From Alphaproteobacteria bacterium (GTDB lineage Bacteria; Pseudomonadota; Alphaproteobacteria; Rhodobacterales; Rhodobacteraceae): a stretch of 54,228 nt of DNA. The DNA lies in the NCBI GenBank assembly GCA_016869875.1, contig VGDE01000004.1:1-54228 (forward strand), in the 5' to 3' direction. A program made the translations under genes and the position numbers. This document shows positions 7,845 through 16,546 of the stretch, piece by piece (positions within the stretch are counted from its first letter, which is position 1; each line of letters begins with the position of its first letter). The notes under the pieces were generated by a model, which was not told the DNA's origin, did not search any database, and saw nothing but the letters and a program-made list of their open reading frames with translations.

Positions 7845-8435
7845 TCAGCGGCGTCCCAGTTCTGCCTGGATCGAGAAGCGCGACGACGGGATCGAGCCGC
7901 CCTTCTGCATCTCGCCCAGAATTACGGTCGTCTTCTGGCCGCTGTCGTCGGTGACGACCCACTGACGCAATTCGGTGGGGGCGGTGAAGACCATCTGGAT
8001 CGTGCCGTTCTCCGGGCGCTGCGGGTCCTGCGCCGTCACCACGGTGGCGTTGTTCTGCTCGCTATGGCCTACGACCATGTTCTGGCGCCCCAGGTTCACG
8101 TTCGCGTCCAGAATGATCGACAGGGGCGTCTGCGACAGCGGGTACTGCTGGGGGCCGCCGTTCGACTTGGCGTCGAACACCGCAACGTTTCCGCCCGAAG
8201 CCAGAACCAGCGTCCGGTCGTTGTCGTATTCGAACCGGACCCGGCCCGGGCGCTGGATGTAAACGGTGCCCGTCGACACCGTGCCGTCCGGATTGATCTG
8301 CGTGAACTGTGACGTGACCGTTGTCAGGCTGTTGAGATAGCGCGAGATCTCGTTCAGCGGGATGCGTTCTGCCAAGGCCGGAAAGGCCATGGCGACAAGA
8401 AGGGCGGGCGCAAGTGCGAGGGTGCGTATGTTCAT
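7845..8435 (-). CDS. lolA: Outer-membrane lipoprotein carrier protein LolA
   Basis: The 196-residue protein starts with a clear signal peptide (residues 1-22, ending PALA) and continues as a single LolA domain. Family features seen are the segment VTSQFTQINPDGTVSTG near residue 40, GRVRFEYDND, VLASGGNVAVFD, and a late VFTAPTELRQWVVTDDSGQKT segment, split here as ELRQWVVTDDSGQKT. LolA carries lipoproteins released by the LolCDE transporter across the periplasm to the outer membrane. The gene is monocistronic here, convergent with the decayed region and divergent from the radical SAM gene, leaving about 150 bases of shared promoter space. The length is normal for alphaproteobacterial LolA. Confidence 0.88.
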   Translation of the reverse strand: MNIRTLALAPALLVAMAFPALAERIPLNEISRYLNSLTTVTSQFTQINPDGTVSTGTVYIQRPGRVRFEYDNDRTLVLASGGNVAVFDAKSNGGPQQYPLSQTPLSIILDANVNLGRQNMVVGHSEQNNATVVTAQDPQRPENGTIQMVFTAPTELRQWVVTDDSGQKTTVILGEMQKGGSIPSSRFSIQAELGRR

Positions 8436-8586
8436 GACGCCGATCTTATCCTTTCGCCGAAATCTTGCACATCACGTCTGCCGGATGGCAATGGCGGCCA
8501 ACGATCGCGGCTCCGTGACGGTTCCAGCCCAATTGTTTCAGGGCGGGGAGCTTGAAGGGAACGGAGGCGGAACATATCTTTCCTGC

Positions 8587-9819
8587 ATGGCGACGCGCAC
8601 CCTCCAAGACAAGCTGGCGATCCTTTCGGATGCGGCCAAGTACGACGCTTCCTGCGCCTCCAGCGGGACCACGCGACGCGATTCGCGCAACGGCGGGATC
8701 GGTTCGGCCGGAGGGTCGGGGATCTGTCACGCCTATACCCCCGACGGACGCTGCATCAGCCTGCTCAAGATACTGATGACGAACTTCTGCATCTATGACT
8801 GCGCGTATTGCATCAATCGCGTCAGCAGCAATGTGGAACGGGCGCGGTTTTCCCCGGAAGAGGTGGTCAAGCTGACGCTGGAATTCTATCGCCGCAACAT
8901 GATCGAGGGACTGTTCCTGTCGTCGGGGATCATCAAGAGCCCGGACCAGACCATGGGCGACATGGTCCGCATCGCGCGGATGCTGCGGGTCGATCACGGG
9001 TTCAAGGGCTATATCCACCTCAAGACGATCCCCGACGCTTCGCCCGATCTGGTGGCCGAGGCGGGACTGTATGCCGACCGCCTGTCGGTGAACATCGAGC
9101 TGCCGCAGGATGCCAGCCTGCGCCAGCTGGCGCCGGAAAAGCGTCCCGAGACGATTCGCGCCGCGATGGCCGACGTGCGTCTGGGACGCGAGGCCGCCAA
9201 GGAGCGCACCCACACCGGGAAACGTCCTCCGCGCTTTGCCCCGGCCGGGCAATCGACGCAGATGATCATCGGGGCGGATGCGGCGACCGATCGCGACATC
9301 CTGCGAACCTCGGCCAACCTTTATTCGGGCTACAGGCTCAAGCGGGTTTATTATTCGGCCTTTTCGCCGATCCCGGACAGTTCGGCCATGCTGCCGCTGA
9401 TCAAGCCGCCCTTGATGCGGGAACATCGCCTGTACCAGGCCGACTGGCTCATGCGCTTTTACGGCTTCGAGGCGGACGAGATCGGGGCCGCCCATCCGTC
9501 GGGAAATCTCGATCTGGCCATCGATCCCAAGCTTGCCTGGGCCTTGGCGCACCGTGCCCATTTTCCGGTCGACGTGATCCGCGCCACGCGCGAGCAGCTG
9601 CTGCGCGTGCCGGGCTTTGGGACCCGGACCGTCGACCGCATCCTGGCCGCCCGCCGCAACGGCGCGGTCCGCTATGGGGATCTGCTGCGGATGGGCGCGG
9701 TCATGTCCAAGGCGCAGCCCTTTGTCACGCTGCCCGATTGGCGGCCGGGGGCGCTGATCGACAGTGACGGCCTGCGCGCCCGCTTTGCCCCTGCGCCGGA
9801 ACAGCTGAGCCTGTTCTGA
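8587..9819 (+). CDS. Putative DNA modification/repair radical SAM protein
   Basis: The 410-residue protein carries a radical SAM cluster motif NFCIYDCAYC with cysteines at residues 68, 72 and 75. Downstream segments fit the family of radical SAM proteins paired with TIGR03915/UdgX-type proteins, for example GLFLSSGIIKSPDQTM, GYIHLKTIPDASPDL and YYSAFSPIPDS. A helix-hairpin-helix motif (VPGFGTRTVDRILAARR) near residue 350 suggests DNA binding. The ATG at 8587 is chosen because it starts the conserved MATRTLQDKLAILSDAAKYDAS segment; longer in-frame starts add unrelated residues. The stop overlaps the next gene as TGATG. The chemistry is not established for the family; a repair role is inferred from the UdgX partner. 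Confidence 0.85.
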   Translation: MATRTLQDKLAILSDAAKYDASCASSGTTRRDSRNGGIGSAGGSGICHAYTPDGRCISLLKILMTNFCIYDCAYCINRVSSNVERARFSPEEVVKLTLEFYRRNMIEGLFLSSGIIKSPDQTMGDMVRIARMLRVDHGFKGYIHLKTIPDASPDLVAEAGLYADRLSVNIELPQDASLRQLAPEKRPETIRAAMADVRLGREAAKERTHTGKRPPRFAPAGQSTQMIIGADAATDRDILRTSANLYSGYRLKRVYYSAFSPIPDSSAMLPLIKPPLMREHRLYQADWLMRFYGFEADEIGAAHPSGNLDLAIDPKLAWALAHRAHFPVDVIRATREQLLRVPGFGTRTVDRILAARRNGAVRYGDLLRMGAVMSKAQPFVTLPDWRPGALIDSDGLRARFAPAPEQLSLF

Positions 9820-11240
9820 TGATCCGCGTCGACCTGCCCCGCTTTGGCCGTTTCGACGCCTGGCGGGCGGCGGCCCGCGACCTGGCCAGCGCGCGCGTTG
9901 CGCCCGAGGCCGTGAGCTGGACCGATCCAGACGCATCGGCCGATCTGTTCGGCTCGGAACCGCCACCCCCACCCGGCCATCATCCTGTCACGGCGACCCA
10001 AGATTTCCTGACGCTGGCCCGGACCGTGTCCAGCCATTCCGATCCGGAACGCTGGTCGCTGCTGTATGCGGCGCTGATGCGGGCGCAGGAGGATCGCGGC
10101 TGGTTGGAAAATCCCGCGGACCCGATGCTGGTCCGGCTGAACCGCATGGTCAGGTCGGTGCGCCGCGACATCCACAAGATGCACGCTTTTGTGCGCTTTC
10201 ACGAACTGCCCGCAGAGGGTCCGCGCCGCCGCTTCGGCGCCTGGTTCGAGCCCGAGCACCCGATCATCGAGGCCGGTGCGCCGTTCTTTGCCAAGCGGTT
10301 CGCCGACATGGACTGGCTGATTGCGACGCCCGAGGGCACCGCCCGCTTTGACGGGGCCGCCATCGCCTATGATCCACCTGCGCCCCGGCCGGATCTGCCG
10401 CCCGATGCCAGCCATGACCTGTGGCAAACCTATTTCGCCAATATCTTCAATCCGGCTCGCATCAAGACCAACGCCATGCGGTCCGAGATGCCGGTGAAAT
10501 ACTGGAAGAACCTGCCGGAAACGCGCCTGATCCCCGAGATGCTGGCCGATGCCCCCCGGCGTGTCCAGGCCATGCGCGAGGCGGGTGCCTCGGAGGCCCC
10601 TGCCTTTGCCCCCCGGATCACTGCCCGCATCCGCCAGCGCCCCGACGAAGCGGTTCCCGACACGCTGGCGCAGGCGGCCAGCCAGGCTGCCCGCTGCACC
10701 CGGTGCGACCTGTGCCATGCCGCCACCCAGACCGTCTGGGGACAAGGCGACCCGCAGGCTGCGCTGATGATCGTGGGCGAAGTGCCTGGCGATCAGGAGG
10801 ATCTGGCCGGCCGCCCCTTCGTGGGGCCCGCCGGGCAGCTGCTGCGCCAGACCATGCAGCAGGCGGGCCTCGACCCGGCCCGTGCCTGGCTGACCAACGC
10901 GGTCAAGCATTTCCGCTTTACGCCGCGCGGCAAGCGCCGGATCCACCAGACCCCCGACAGGAGCCATGTCGACCAGTGCCGCTGGTGGCTGGATCTTGAA
11001 CGCCGTCTTGTCGCGCCGCGCCTGACGGTGGCCTTGGGGGCGACCGCGGCCTTTGCCCTGACCGGCAACCGTCAGCCCCTGACAGCCCGGCGCGGCACGA
11101 TCGAAACCGCTCTGGAGGGCGGGCCGGTGCTGATCTCGTGGCATCCCAGCCTCATCCTGCGGCTGCCGCCCGACCGCGCTCCGGCGGCCCTGTCGGAATT
11201 GCGCGCGGACCTGTCACGTGCGGCCGAACTGGTGGCCTGA
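9819..11240 (+). CDS. UdgX-family uracil-DNA binding protein with N-terminal TIGR03915-type domain
   Basis: This 473-residue fusion has an N-terminal domain of about 270 residues of the type paired with the radical SAM partner (VKYWKNLPETRLIPEM near its end) and a C-terminal uracil-DNA glycosylase domain of the UdgX class. The UdgX part shows cysteines 293, 296 and 299 for the iron-sulfur cluster, the GEVPGDQED motif, and the KRRIH loop with histidine 376. In studied UdgX proteins this histidine attacks the abasic sugar and leaves the protein covalently bound to DNA. HPSLILR near the C-terminus is the second catalytic motif. Overlap with the upstream gene by one base supports a two-gene operon. 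The name udgX is used in the literature for the single-domain form. Confidence 0.88.
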   Translation: MIRVDLPRFGRFDAWRAAARDLASARVAPEAVSWTDPDASADLFGSEPPPPPGHHPVTATQDFLTLARTVSSHSDPERWSLLYAALMRAQEDRGWLENPADPMLVRLNRMVRSVRRDIHKMHAFVRFHELPAEGPRRRFGAWFEPEHPIIEAGAPFFAKRFADMDWLIATPEGTARFDGAAIAYDPPAPRPDLPPDASHDLWQTYFANIFNPARIKTNAMRSEMPVKYWKNLPETRLIPEMLADAPRRVQAMREAGASEAPAFAPRITARIRQRPDEAVPDTLAQAASQAARCTRCDLCHAATQTVWGQGDPQAALMIVGEVPGDQEDLAGRPFVGPAGQLLRQTMQQAGLDPARAWLTNAVKHFRFTPRGKRRIHQTPDRSHVDQCRWWLDLERRLVAPRLTVALGATAAFALTGNRQPLTARRGTIETALEGGPVLISWHPSLILRLPPDRAPAALSELRADLSRAAELVA

Positions 11241-11300
11241 CGTCACCTTGACCGACACATCTTGCGGGGGGCAGCGGGGGCGTGCAGCCCCTCCGCGCGG

Positions 11301-12218
11301 TCAGCCAAAGACCGACCAGCCGGTGAACTCGGCCAGCTTCTCGGCCGCCAACGTGCCCATCCGCGAATTGCCCCACCCGTCCAGCCCCGGCGACCAGATC
11401 GCGATCGACGCCCGGCCGGGCGCGACCACCAGCAGGCCGCCTCCGACGCCGGACTTGGCGGGCATCCCCACGCGAAAGGCAAAGTTGCCCGACCCGTCAT
11501 ACTGCCCGCAGGTCATCATCAGCGCGTTGATGCGCCGCTGCTTGACCGGAGACAGCAGAGCGGGCGCGCAGGACAATCCGGCAATGACCCGGCCCGCGCG
11601 AGCCAGTTGCACGCAGGTCATCTCGATGGCGCATTGGTGGAAATACGTGCCCGTGACGTGGTCCGGCGGATTCTGCAGGTTGCCAAAGCTGCGCAGGTAA
11701 TGCGCCAGCGCCGCATTGCGGTGCCCGGTGCGGGTTTCGGATTCGGCAACCGCCTTGTCGATGTGGATGTTCTCGTCCTCGGCCGCCTGGCGGACAAAGC
11801 CCAGCACCTCGGTCAGCGCCTGCCGGGGGCTGCGCCCGGTCAACAGCTCATCCGTGACGACCAGCGCGCCCGCATTGATGAACGGGTTGCGGGGACGGCC
11901 CTTTTCCTGCTCCAGCAGCAGGATCGAGTCAAAGCGGTCCCCCGACGGCTCGCGCCCCACGCGCAACCACAGCTGCTCGCCGATCCGGCCCAGCACGCAG
12001 GCAAGGGCAAAGACCTTGCTGACCGACTGGATCGAAAACGGCTGATCTGCCTGGCCGGCGGTCAGCACCTGCCCATCTGCCAAGGCCACGGCAATGCCGA
12101 ATTGTGCCGGATCGATGCGGGCCAGTTCCGGAATGTAATCCGCCACGCTGCCCCAGTCGCCCCGTGCACGAAGATCGCGATCCAGGTCGTTCAGGAACTG
12201 GGAAAGTGTCCGTGCCAT
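11301..12218 (-). CDS. glsA: Glutaminase A
   Basis: The 305-residue protein matches the serine-dependent glutaminase family, which hydrolyses L-glutamine to glutamate and ammonia in the cytoplasm. The catalytic Ser-x-x-Lys motif is visible as SVSK (serine 65, lysine 68) in FSIQSVSKVFAL. Other family blocks are NPFINAGALVV, GNRNAAL-like TGHRNAALAHYLRS, and the C-terminal SGVGGGLLVVAPGRASIAIW, shown here as MPAKSGVGGGLLVV. The length is normal (about 305). It stands alone, convergent with the udgX gene and co-directional with the hydroxylase gene that starts further right. There is no sign of truncation. Confidence 0.95.
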   Translation of the reverse strand: MARTLSQFLNDLDRDLRARGDWGSVADYIPELARIDPAQFGIAVALADGQVLTAGQADQPFSIQSVSKVFALACVLGRIGEQLWLRVGREPSGDRFDSILLLEQEKGRPRNPFINAGALVVTDELLTGRSPRQALTEVLGFVRQAAEDENIHIDKAVAESETRTGHRNAALAHYLRSFGNLQNPPDHVTGTYFHQCAIEMTCVQLARAGRVIAGLSCAPALLSPVKQRRINALMMTCGQYDGSGNFAFRVGMPAKSGVGGGLLVVAPGRASIAIWSPGLDGWGNSRMGTLAAEKLAEFTGWSVFG

Positions 12219-12271
12219 ATGGCCCCTTGGGTTTTGCGCAACCTATGCCGCAAGACGGGGAGAGGGAACCG

Positions 12272-13495
12272 TCAAAGCGGCTGTCCGGTCAGCAGGCGCG
12301 GCATCGGGTCCACCGACAGTCCCGCCGCCTGCCGCATGAAGCCGCGGCGCAGACCAGGCAGCGCCGTCACGATCCCCATGCCCAGGCCGCGAACGGCAGA
12401 AACCACGGGATTGTCGGTGCCAAAGAGACGGTTCACCCCGTCCATGCCCAGGGCAAGCGTCGTCGCGTCATGGCGCCGCCAGGCCTGGTAACGCTCGACC
12501 ACCAGCTCGCTGCCGATATCTTCGCCGCGCCGGGCGGCCTCGACCACCACCTCCGCCAGGGCCGCCACGTCGCGCAGCCCAAGGTTCAGTCCCTGGCCCG
12601 CGATCGGATGAACCCCATGCGCGGCATCCCCCACCAGCGCCACGCGCGGCGCGGCATAGCGTTCGGCCAGCGACAGGCTCAGCGGATAGCTGAAGCGCGG
12701 CCCCGCCAGCCGGATCGTGCCCAGAAAGTCGCCAAAGCGCGGCCGCAGGACCGACAGGAACCCGCCATCGTCCAGGGCCGTGATGGCGCGGGCATTGGCG
12801 TGGGTCTCGGACCAGACGACGCTGCTGCGGTTGCCCGGCAGGGGCAGGATCGCCAGAGGACCCGTGGCCATGAAATACTGATGGGCGATGCCCTGATGCG
12901 GAAGGTCATGGTCAATGGCGGCCACCAGCGCCGCCTGACCATAATCCCAACCCTGCCGCCGGATGCCCGCCCGTGCGGCCACGCCGGAACCGCGCCCGTC
13001 CGCGCCCACAAGCAGTCGCGCCTGAACCTGCCGCCCGTCGGACAGCGTCACCGCCACGCCCGCAGGCGCGACCTGCTGATCCGTCACGGCGATGCCGGGA
13101 AGGTGGGTGACCTTGTCCTGCATCCCGGCCATCAGCGCGCGGTACAGGAAGCGGTCCTCGAGCATGTGGCCCACGGGGCCGTCCTCGGCCTCGGCGCTGT
13201 CGAAATGCAGAAAGAACGGTGCCGCACCCTCACCGGGGCGGCCTTGGGACGCCTTGACCTGCAGGATGGGCTGGCTGTCCTCCGCCAGGGTGTCCCACAG
13301 CCCAAGCGCCCGCAGCAGGCGGACCGAGGCCACCGCAAGTGCATAGGCGCGCCCGTCGAACCCGTGCCCCGCCCGCGCGGCCGCCGGGCGCGGATCGGCC
13401 ACGGCCACCGACAGGCCCGCCGCGGCCAGCGCCAGCGCGAGGGTCGGGCCGTTCAACCCGCCGCCCGCAATCAGAACGTCAAAGTCGTGTTTCAT
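12272..13495 (-). CDS. UbiH/UbiF/Coq6-family FAD-dependent monooxygenase
   Basis: The 407-residue product has the three FAD motifs of class A flavin hydroxylases: the N-terminal VLIAGGGLNGPTLALAL dinucleotide fold, the mid-protein LLVGADGRGSGVA DG motif near residue 170, and VALVGDAAHGVHPIAGQG near residue 290 (GD motif). These enzymes hydroxylate the ring during ubiquinone synthesis at C5, C6 or C1, and which position this one serves cannot be read directly. The start at 13495 places the FAD motif at residue 8, as expected; longer in-frame extensions have no family content. The window also contains ubiE and ubiB, consistent with a quinone-respiring organism. Confidence 0.85.
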   Translation of the reverse strand: MKHDFDVLIAGGGLNGPTLALALAAAGLSVAVADPRPAAARAGHGFDGRAYALAVASVRLLRALGLWDTLAEDSQPILQVKASQGRPGEGAAPFFLHFDSAEAEDGPVGHMLEDRFLYRALMAGMQDKVTHLPGIAVTDQQVAPAGVAVTLSDGRQVQARLLVGADGRGSGVAARAGIRRQGWDYGQAALVAAIDHDLPHQGIAHQYFMATGPLAILPLPGNRSSVVWSETHANARAITALDDGGFLSVLRPRFGDFLGTIRLAGPRFSYPLSLSLAERYAAPRVALVGDAAHGVHPIAGQGLNLGLRDVAALAEVVVEAARRGEDIGSELVVERYQAWRRHDATTLALGMDGVNRLFGTDNPVVSAVRGLGMGIVTALPGLRRGFMRQAAGLSVDPMPRLLTGQPL

Positions 13496-13544
13496 GGCCG
13501 GATCAATGCACGCGCGGCGGCCAAAGGCAATGCGGCGCGCAGCC

Positions 13545-14396
13545 TCAGCCCTCGGCCTCCAGCAATGCGGCAAGGCCTGTGCGATAGTCGGGATAGCGCA
13601 GCCGCACCCCCAGGTCGCGCTTGATGCGGTCGTTCCTGACCCGCTTGCTGTCGCCGTAAAAGGACCGTGCCATCGGGGACATCTCGGCCGTGTCGAAGGG
13701 CACCTCGGGCGGGACCGGCAGGCCCAGCAGTTCGGCCGCATGCGCGATCACGTCCTGCGGCGGCGCAGGGTCGTCGTCGCAGACATTGTAGATGCCGATG
13801 GGCCGTGGCGCGTCGATCGAGGTCAGCAAGACCTGGGCGATATCCTCGACATGAATGCGCGAAAAGACCTGGCCGGGCTTGATGATCCGTCGCGCCGTCC
13901 CGTCGCGGACCTTTTGAAAGGGCCCTCGTCCCGGACCATAAATGCCCGCCAGGCGGAAGATGTGCAGCGGCAGGTCATGATCGGCGGCCAGTTGCCGCCA
14001 CTGCGCCTCGGCCCGGATCCGGGCTTGGCCGCGCGGACCCGATCCGTCCAGTTCGCTGTCCTCGTCCACCCAGCCCCCTTTTCGGTCGCCGTAAACGCCG
14101 GTCGTGGACAGATAGCCCAGCCAGCGGGGGCGCGCGCGCGCCAGATCGTCGCCAAAGGCGGCCAGAACGGGATCACCGGCCTCCGACGGCGCGGTCGACA
14201 CCAGCATCGCGTCGGCCCGTGGAATGGCCGCGCGCACCGCATCCTCTTGTCCCGGCCAGAGCAGCGGCCTTGCGCCTGCCGCCGCCACGCGGGCGGTGTC
14301 GCCGCGCGTCGTGCCCGTGACACTCCAACCCCGTGCCAACAGCAGGGGCGTCAGATAACCGGCCGAATAGCCGTGACCGAAAACAAGCATTTCCAT
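13545..14396 (-). CDS. SDR-type NAD(P)-dependent epimerase/reductase (YeeZ-like)
   Basis: The 283-residue protein begins with LVFGHGYSAGYLTPLLLARG, a glycine-rich Rossmann start of the extended SDR type. It continues with GTTRGDTARV, the LSTTGVYGDRKGGW segment holding the Tyr-x-x-x-Lys-like active site, FRLAGIYGPGRGPF, and IHVEDIAQVL. This matches the YeeZ-like group of uncharacterised SDRs in proteobacteria. The start at 14396 (or the ATG two codons later) places the glycine motif at the N-terminus, while an upstream extension to 14498 would overlap the divergent amn gene start. It lies 49 bases upstream of the hydroxylase gene in the same direction. The substrate is unknown. Confidence 0.8.
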   Translation of the reverse strand: MEMLVFGHGYSAGYLTPLLLARGWSVTGTTRGDTARVAAAGARPLLWPGQEDAVRAAIPRADAMLVSTAPSEAGDPVLAAFGDDLARARPRWLGYLSTTGVYGDRKGGWVDEDSELDGSGPRGQARIRAEAQWRQLAADHDLPLHIFRLAGIYGPGRGPFQKVRDGTARRIIKPGQVFSRIHVEDIAQVLLTSIDAPRPIGIYNVCDDDPAPPQDVIAHAAELLGLPVPPEVPFDTAEMSPMARSFYGDSKRVRNDRIKRDLGVRLRYPDYRTGLAALLEAEG

Positions 14397-14491
14397 GTCG
14401 GCACCGTAACGATGCGTGCGCACGGACGCCAGACGCTTGCCTGATGCCCGCGCCACTGGCAGGGTCGGGACAATCAGAAGGACAAGAACGA

Positions 14492-15976
14492 ATGACAACC
14501 GATCCCCGCTTTCTGCCGGTCGAAACCCCTGCCGCGCCCGCCCGCGAAAGCTATCGGGATGCCGCCGCCGCCGTGGCGCAGCTGCGGGCGCTGTACGATC
14601 AGGCCACCCGGTTCCTGTTGGATCATTTCACCCGCATCCTGGATGGCGCGACGCCGGTCGCGCGCTACCGTGCCTTTTATCCCGAGATCCGCCTGGCCGT
14701 GCCCACGCACAGCAAGTTCGATTCCCGGCTGTCCTTCGGGCATGTGGTCCAGCCCGGCAGCTATGCGGCGACGATCACGCGTCCCGACCTGTTCCAGAAT
14801 TACCTGATCGCCCAGATCGCGCTTCTGATCAAGAACCATGGGGTGCCGGTGACGGTCGGGCTGTCGGACACCCCCATGCCGGTCCATTTTGCCGTGGCCG
14901 CCGAAAGCGACCTGGCGGTTCCGCAGGAAGGGGTGCTGGACTTTTCCCTGCGCGACGTGTTCGACGTTCCCGACCTCAGCACGATGAACGACGACATCGT
15001 CAACGGCGTCGCGGGCCCGATGCCCGACGGCACGCAGCACCTGGCGGCCTTTACCGCGCAGCGGATTGATTATTCCCTGGCGCGGTTGTCGCATTACACG
15101 GCCACGGCGCCCGAGCATTTCCAGAACTTCGTCCTGTTCACGAACTACCAGTTCTATGTCGACGAGTTCGAGGCCTTTGCCCGCCGTGCGCTGGCCGAAC
15201 CTGCGCTGGGCTACACCTCCTTCGTGGCGCCCGGCAACCAGGAGATCAGCGGCCCCCGGGACCAGGTCGTCACGCTGTCCAAGATGCCCCAGATGCCCAC
15301 CTATCACCTCAAGCGGGCGGACGGGCAGGGGATCACGCTGGTCAACATCGGCGTGGGACCGTCGAACGCCAAGACGGCCACCGACCATATCGCCGTGCTG
15401 CGCCCGCATGCCTGGCTGATGGTCGGCCATTGCGCGGGGCTGCGCAACAGCCAGTCACTGGGAGATTTCGTCCTGGCCCATGCCTATCTGCGCGAGGATC
15501 ACGTGCTGGACGACGACCTGCCCGTCTGGGTGCCGATCCCTGCCCTGGCCGAGGTGCAGGTCGCGCTGCAGGAGGCCGTGGCCGAGGTGACGCAGCTGGA
15601 CGGCTATGAGCTCAAGCGCATCATGCGCACGGGCACCGTGGCCACCATCGACAACCGCAACTGGGAGCTGCGCGACCAGTCCGGCCCCGTCCACCGCCTG
15701 TCGCTGTCGCGCGCGGTGGCCCTGGACATGGAAAGCGCGACCATCGCCGCCAATGGGTTCCGGTTTCGCGTTCCCTATGGCACGCTGCTGTGCGTCAGCG
15801 ACAAGCCCCTGCACGGCGAACTGAAGCTGCCAGGCATGGCCACGGACTTTTACCGCACCCAGGTCGCAAACCACCTGCTGATTGGAATCCGGGCGATGGA
15901 AAAGCTGCGCGACATGCCGCTGGAACGCATCCATTCGCGCAAGTTGCGTTCCTTCAGCGAGACGGCATTCTTGTAA
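14492..15976 (+). CDS. amn: AMP nucleosidase
   Basis: The 494-residue protein matches AMP nucleosidase, which splits AMP into adenine and ribose 5-phosphate and so controls the adenylate pool. Seen are the N-terminal domain with YPEIRLAVPTHSKFDSRLSF, shown here as VPTHSKFDSRLSFGHV, and the C-terminal phosphorylase-fold domain. That domain has VNIGVGPSNAKTATDH, WLMVGHCAGLRNSQSLGDF, and the late ALDMESATIAANGFRFRVP segment, where the DMES motif is typical of nucleoside phosphorylase-fold enzymes. The ATG at 14492 begins the family sequence; the upstream in-frame codons overlap the divergent SDR gene. The length is close to the E. coli enzyme (484). Confidence 0.93.
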   Translation: MTTDPRFLPVETPAAPARESYRDAAAAVAQLRALYDQATRFLLDHFTRILDGATPVARYRAFYPEIRLAVPTHSKFDSRLSFGHVVQPGSYAATITRPDLFQNYLIAQIALLIKNHGVPVTVGLSDTPMPVHFAVAAESDLAVPQEGVLDFSLRDVFDVPDLSTMNDDIVNGVAGPMPDGTQHLAAFTAQRIDYSLARLSHYTATAPEHFQNFVLFTNYQFYVDEFEAFARRALAEPALGYTSFVAPGNQEISGPRDQVVTLSKMPQMPTYHLKRADGQGITLVNIGVGPSNAKTATDHIAVLRPHAWLMVGHCAGLRNSQSLGDFVLAHAYLREDHVLDDDLPVWVPIPALAEVQVALQEAVAEVTQLDGYELKRIMRTGTVATIDNRNWELRDQSGPVHRLSLSRAVALDMESATIAANGFRFRVPYGTLLCVSDKPLHGELKLPGMATDFYRTQVANHLLIGIRAMEKLRDMPLERIHSRKLRSFSETAFL

Positions 15977-16030
15977 CGTTGCGCCGAAATCCCAGCAAAC
16001 GCAGGTTTTCGCGCGCAGGGCGAAAAAGGC

Positions 16031-16059
16031 TTGATCTGCCCTGAAAAACCGTGTGTAGC
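16031..16059 (+). promoter_or_regulatory. Candidate sigma-70-type promoter for the HU gene
   Basis: TTGATC (16031-16036) is followed after a 17-base spacer by TGTAGC (16054-16059), about 65 bases before the HU start. The -35 element is good and the -10 element is weak, as is common in high-GC alphaproteobacteria. Position and spacing are the only support. Confidence 0.3.
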
Positions 16060-16123
16060 AGGCGATATGCCGCAAAAGGCGCAATTTTTGGGCCCGGTGG
16101 AACAGGGCAAGAGGAGACAGACC

Positions 16124-16423
16124 ATGGCTACGGCTTCTGCAAAACCGATGACCAAGACCCAACTGGTGGCGACCCTCGCCGAGGAAATGGGCTCGGACAA
16201 GAAATCCGCTTCGGCCGCACTGGACGCGATCGTGGCGATCGTCACCCGCGAAGTGGCCGGCGGTGGCGCGGTGACGCTGCCCGGCATCGGCAAGATCGCG
16301 TGCCGCGCCCGCCCCGAGCGTCAGGTCCGCAACCCGCAGACCCAGGAAATGATGACCAAGCCGGCTGACAAGCAGGTCAAGGTCACGATCGCCAAGGCGC
16401 TCAAGGACAGCGTCAACAGCTGA
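16124..16423 (+). CDS. HU family DNA-binding protein
   Basis: The 99-residue basic protein has the HU/IHF fold. It has an N-terminal helical pair (TKTQLVATLAEEMGSDKKSA), then TLPGIGKIACRARPERQVRNPQT, where the PERQVRNPQT part corresponds to the DNA-intercalating beta arm with its usual proline, and a C-terminal KVTIAKALKD helix. It starts with a short extra MATASAKP segment. GAGGAG lies eight bases before the start codon. A strong intrinsic terminator follows, so the gene is probably monocistronic and highly expressed. It is not IHF, because the arm lacks IHF-type residues; the exact subgroup among HU-like proteins is not settled. Confidence 0.9.
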   Translation: MATASAKPMTKTQLVATLAEEMGSDKKSASAALDAIVAIVTREVAGGGAVTLPGIGKIACRARPERQVRNPQTQEMMTKPADKQVKVTIAKALKDSVNS

Positions 16424-16451
16424 TCGTCACGCTGTTGCGAAAAGATGCGGG

Positions 16452-16485
16452 GGCCGTGCCACGGGGCACGGCCCTTTTCTTTTGT
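16452..16485 (+). terminator. Intrinsic terminator after the HU gene
   Basis: GGGCCGTGCC (16452-16461) and GGCACGGCCC (16466-16475) form a perfect 10-base stem with an ACGG loop, followed by TTTTCTTTTG. It lies 29 bases past the stop codon and is a textbook rho-independent terminator. Confidence 0.92.
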
Positions 16486-16546
16486 TCTTCACGCTGGAGC
16501 GGGGCTCTGCTAGCGATCTTGCAGCACCTGCAAGAAAGGCCAGTCG

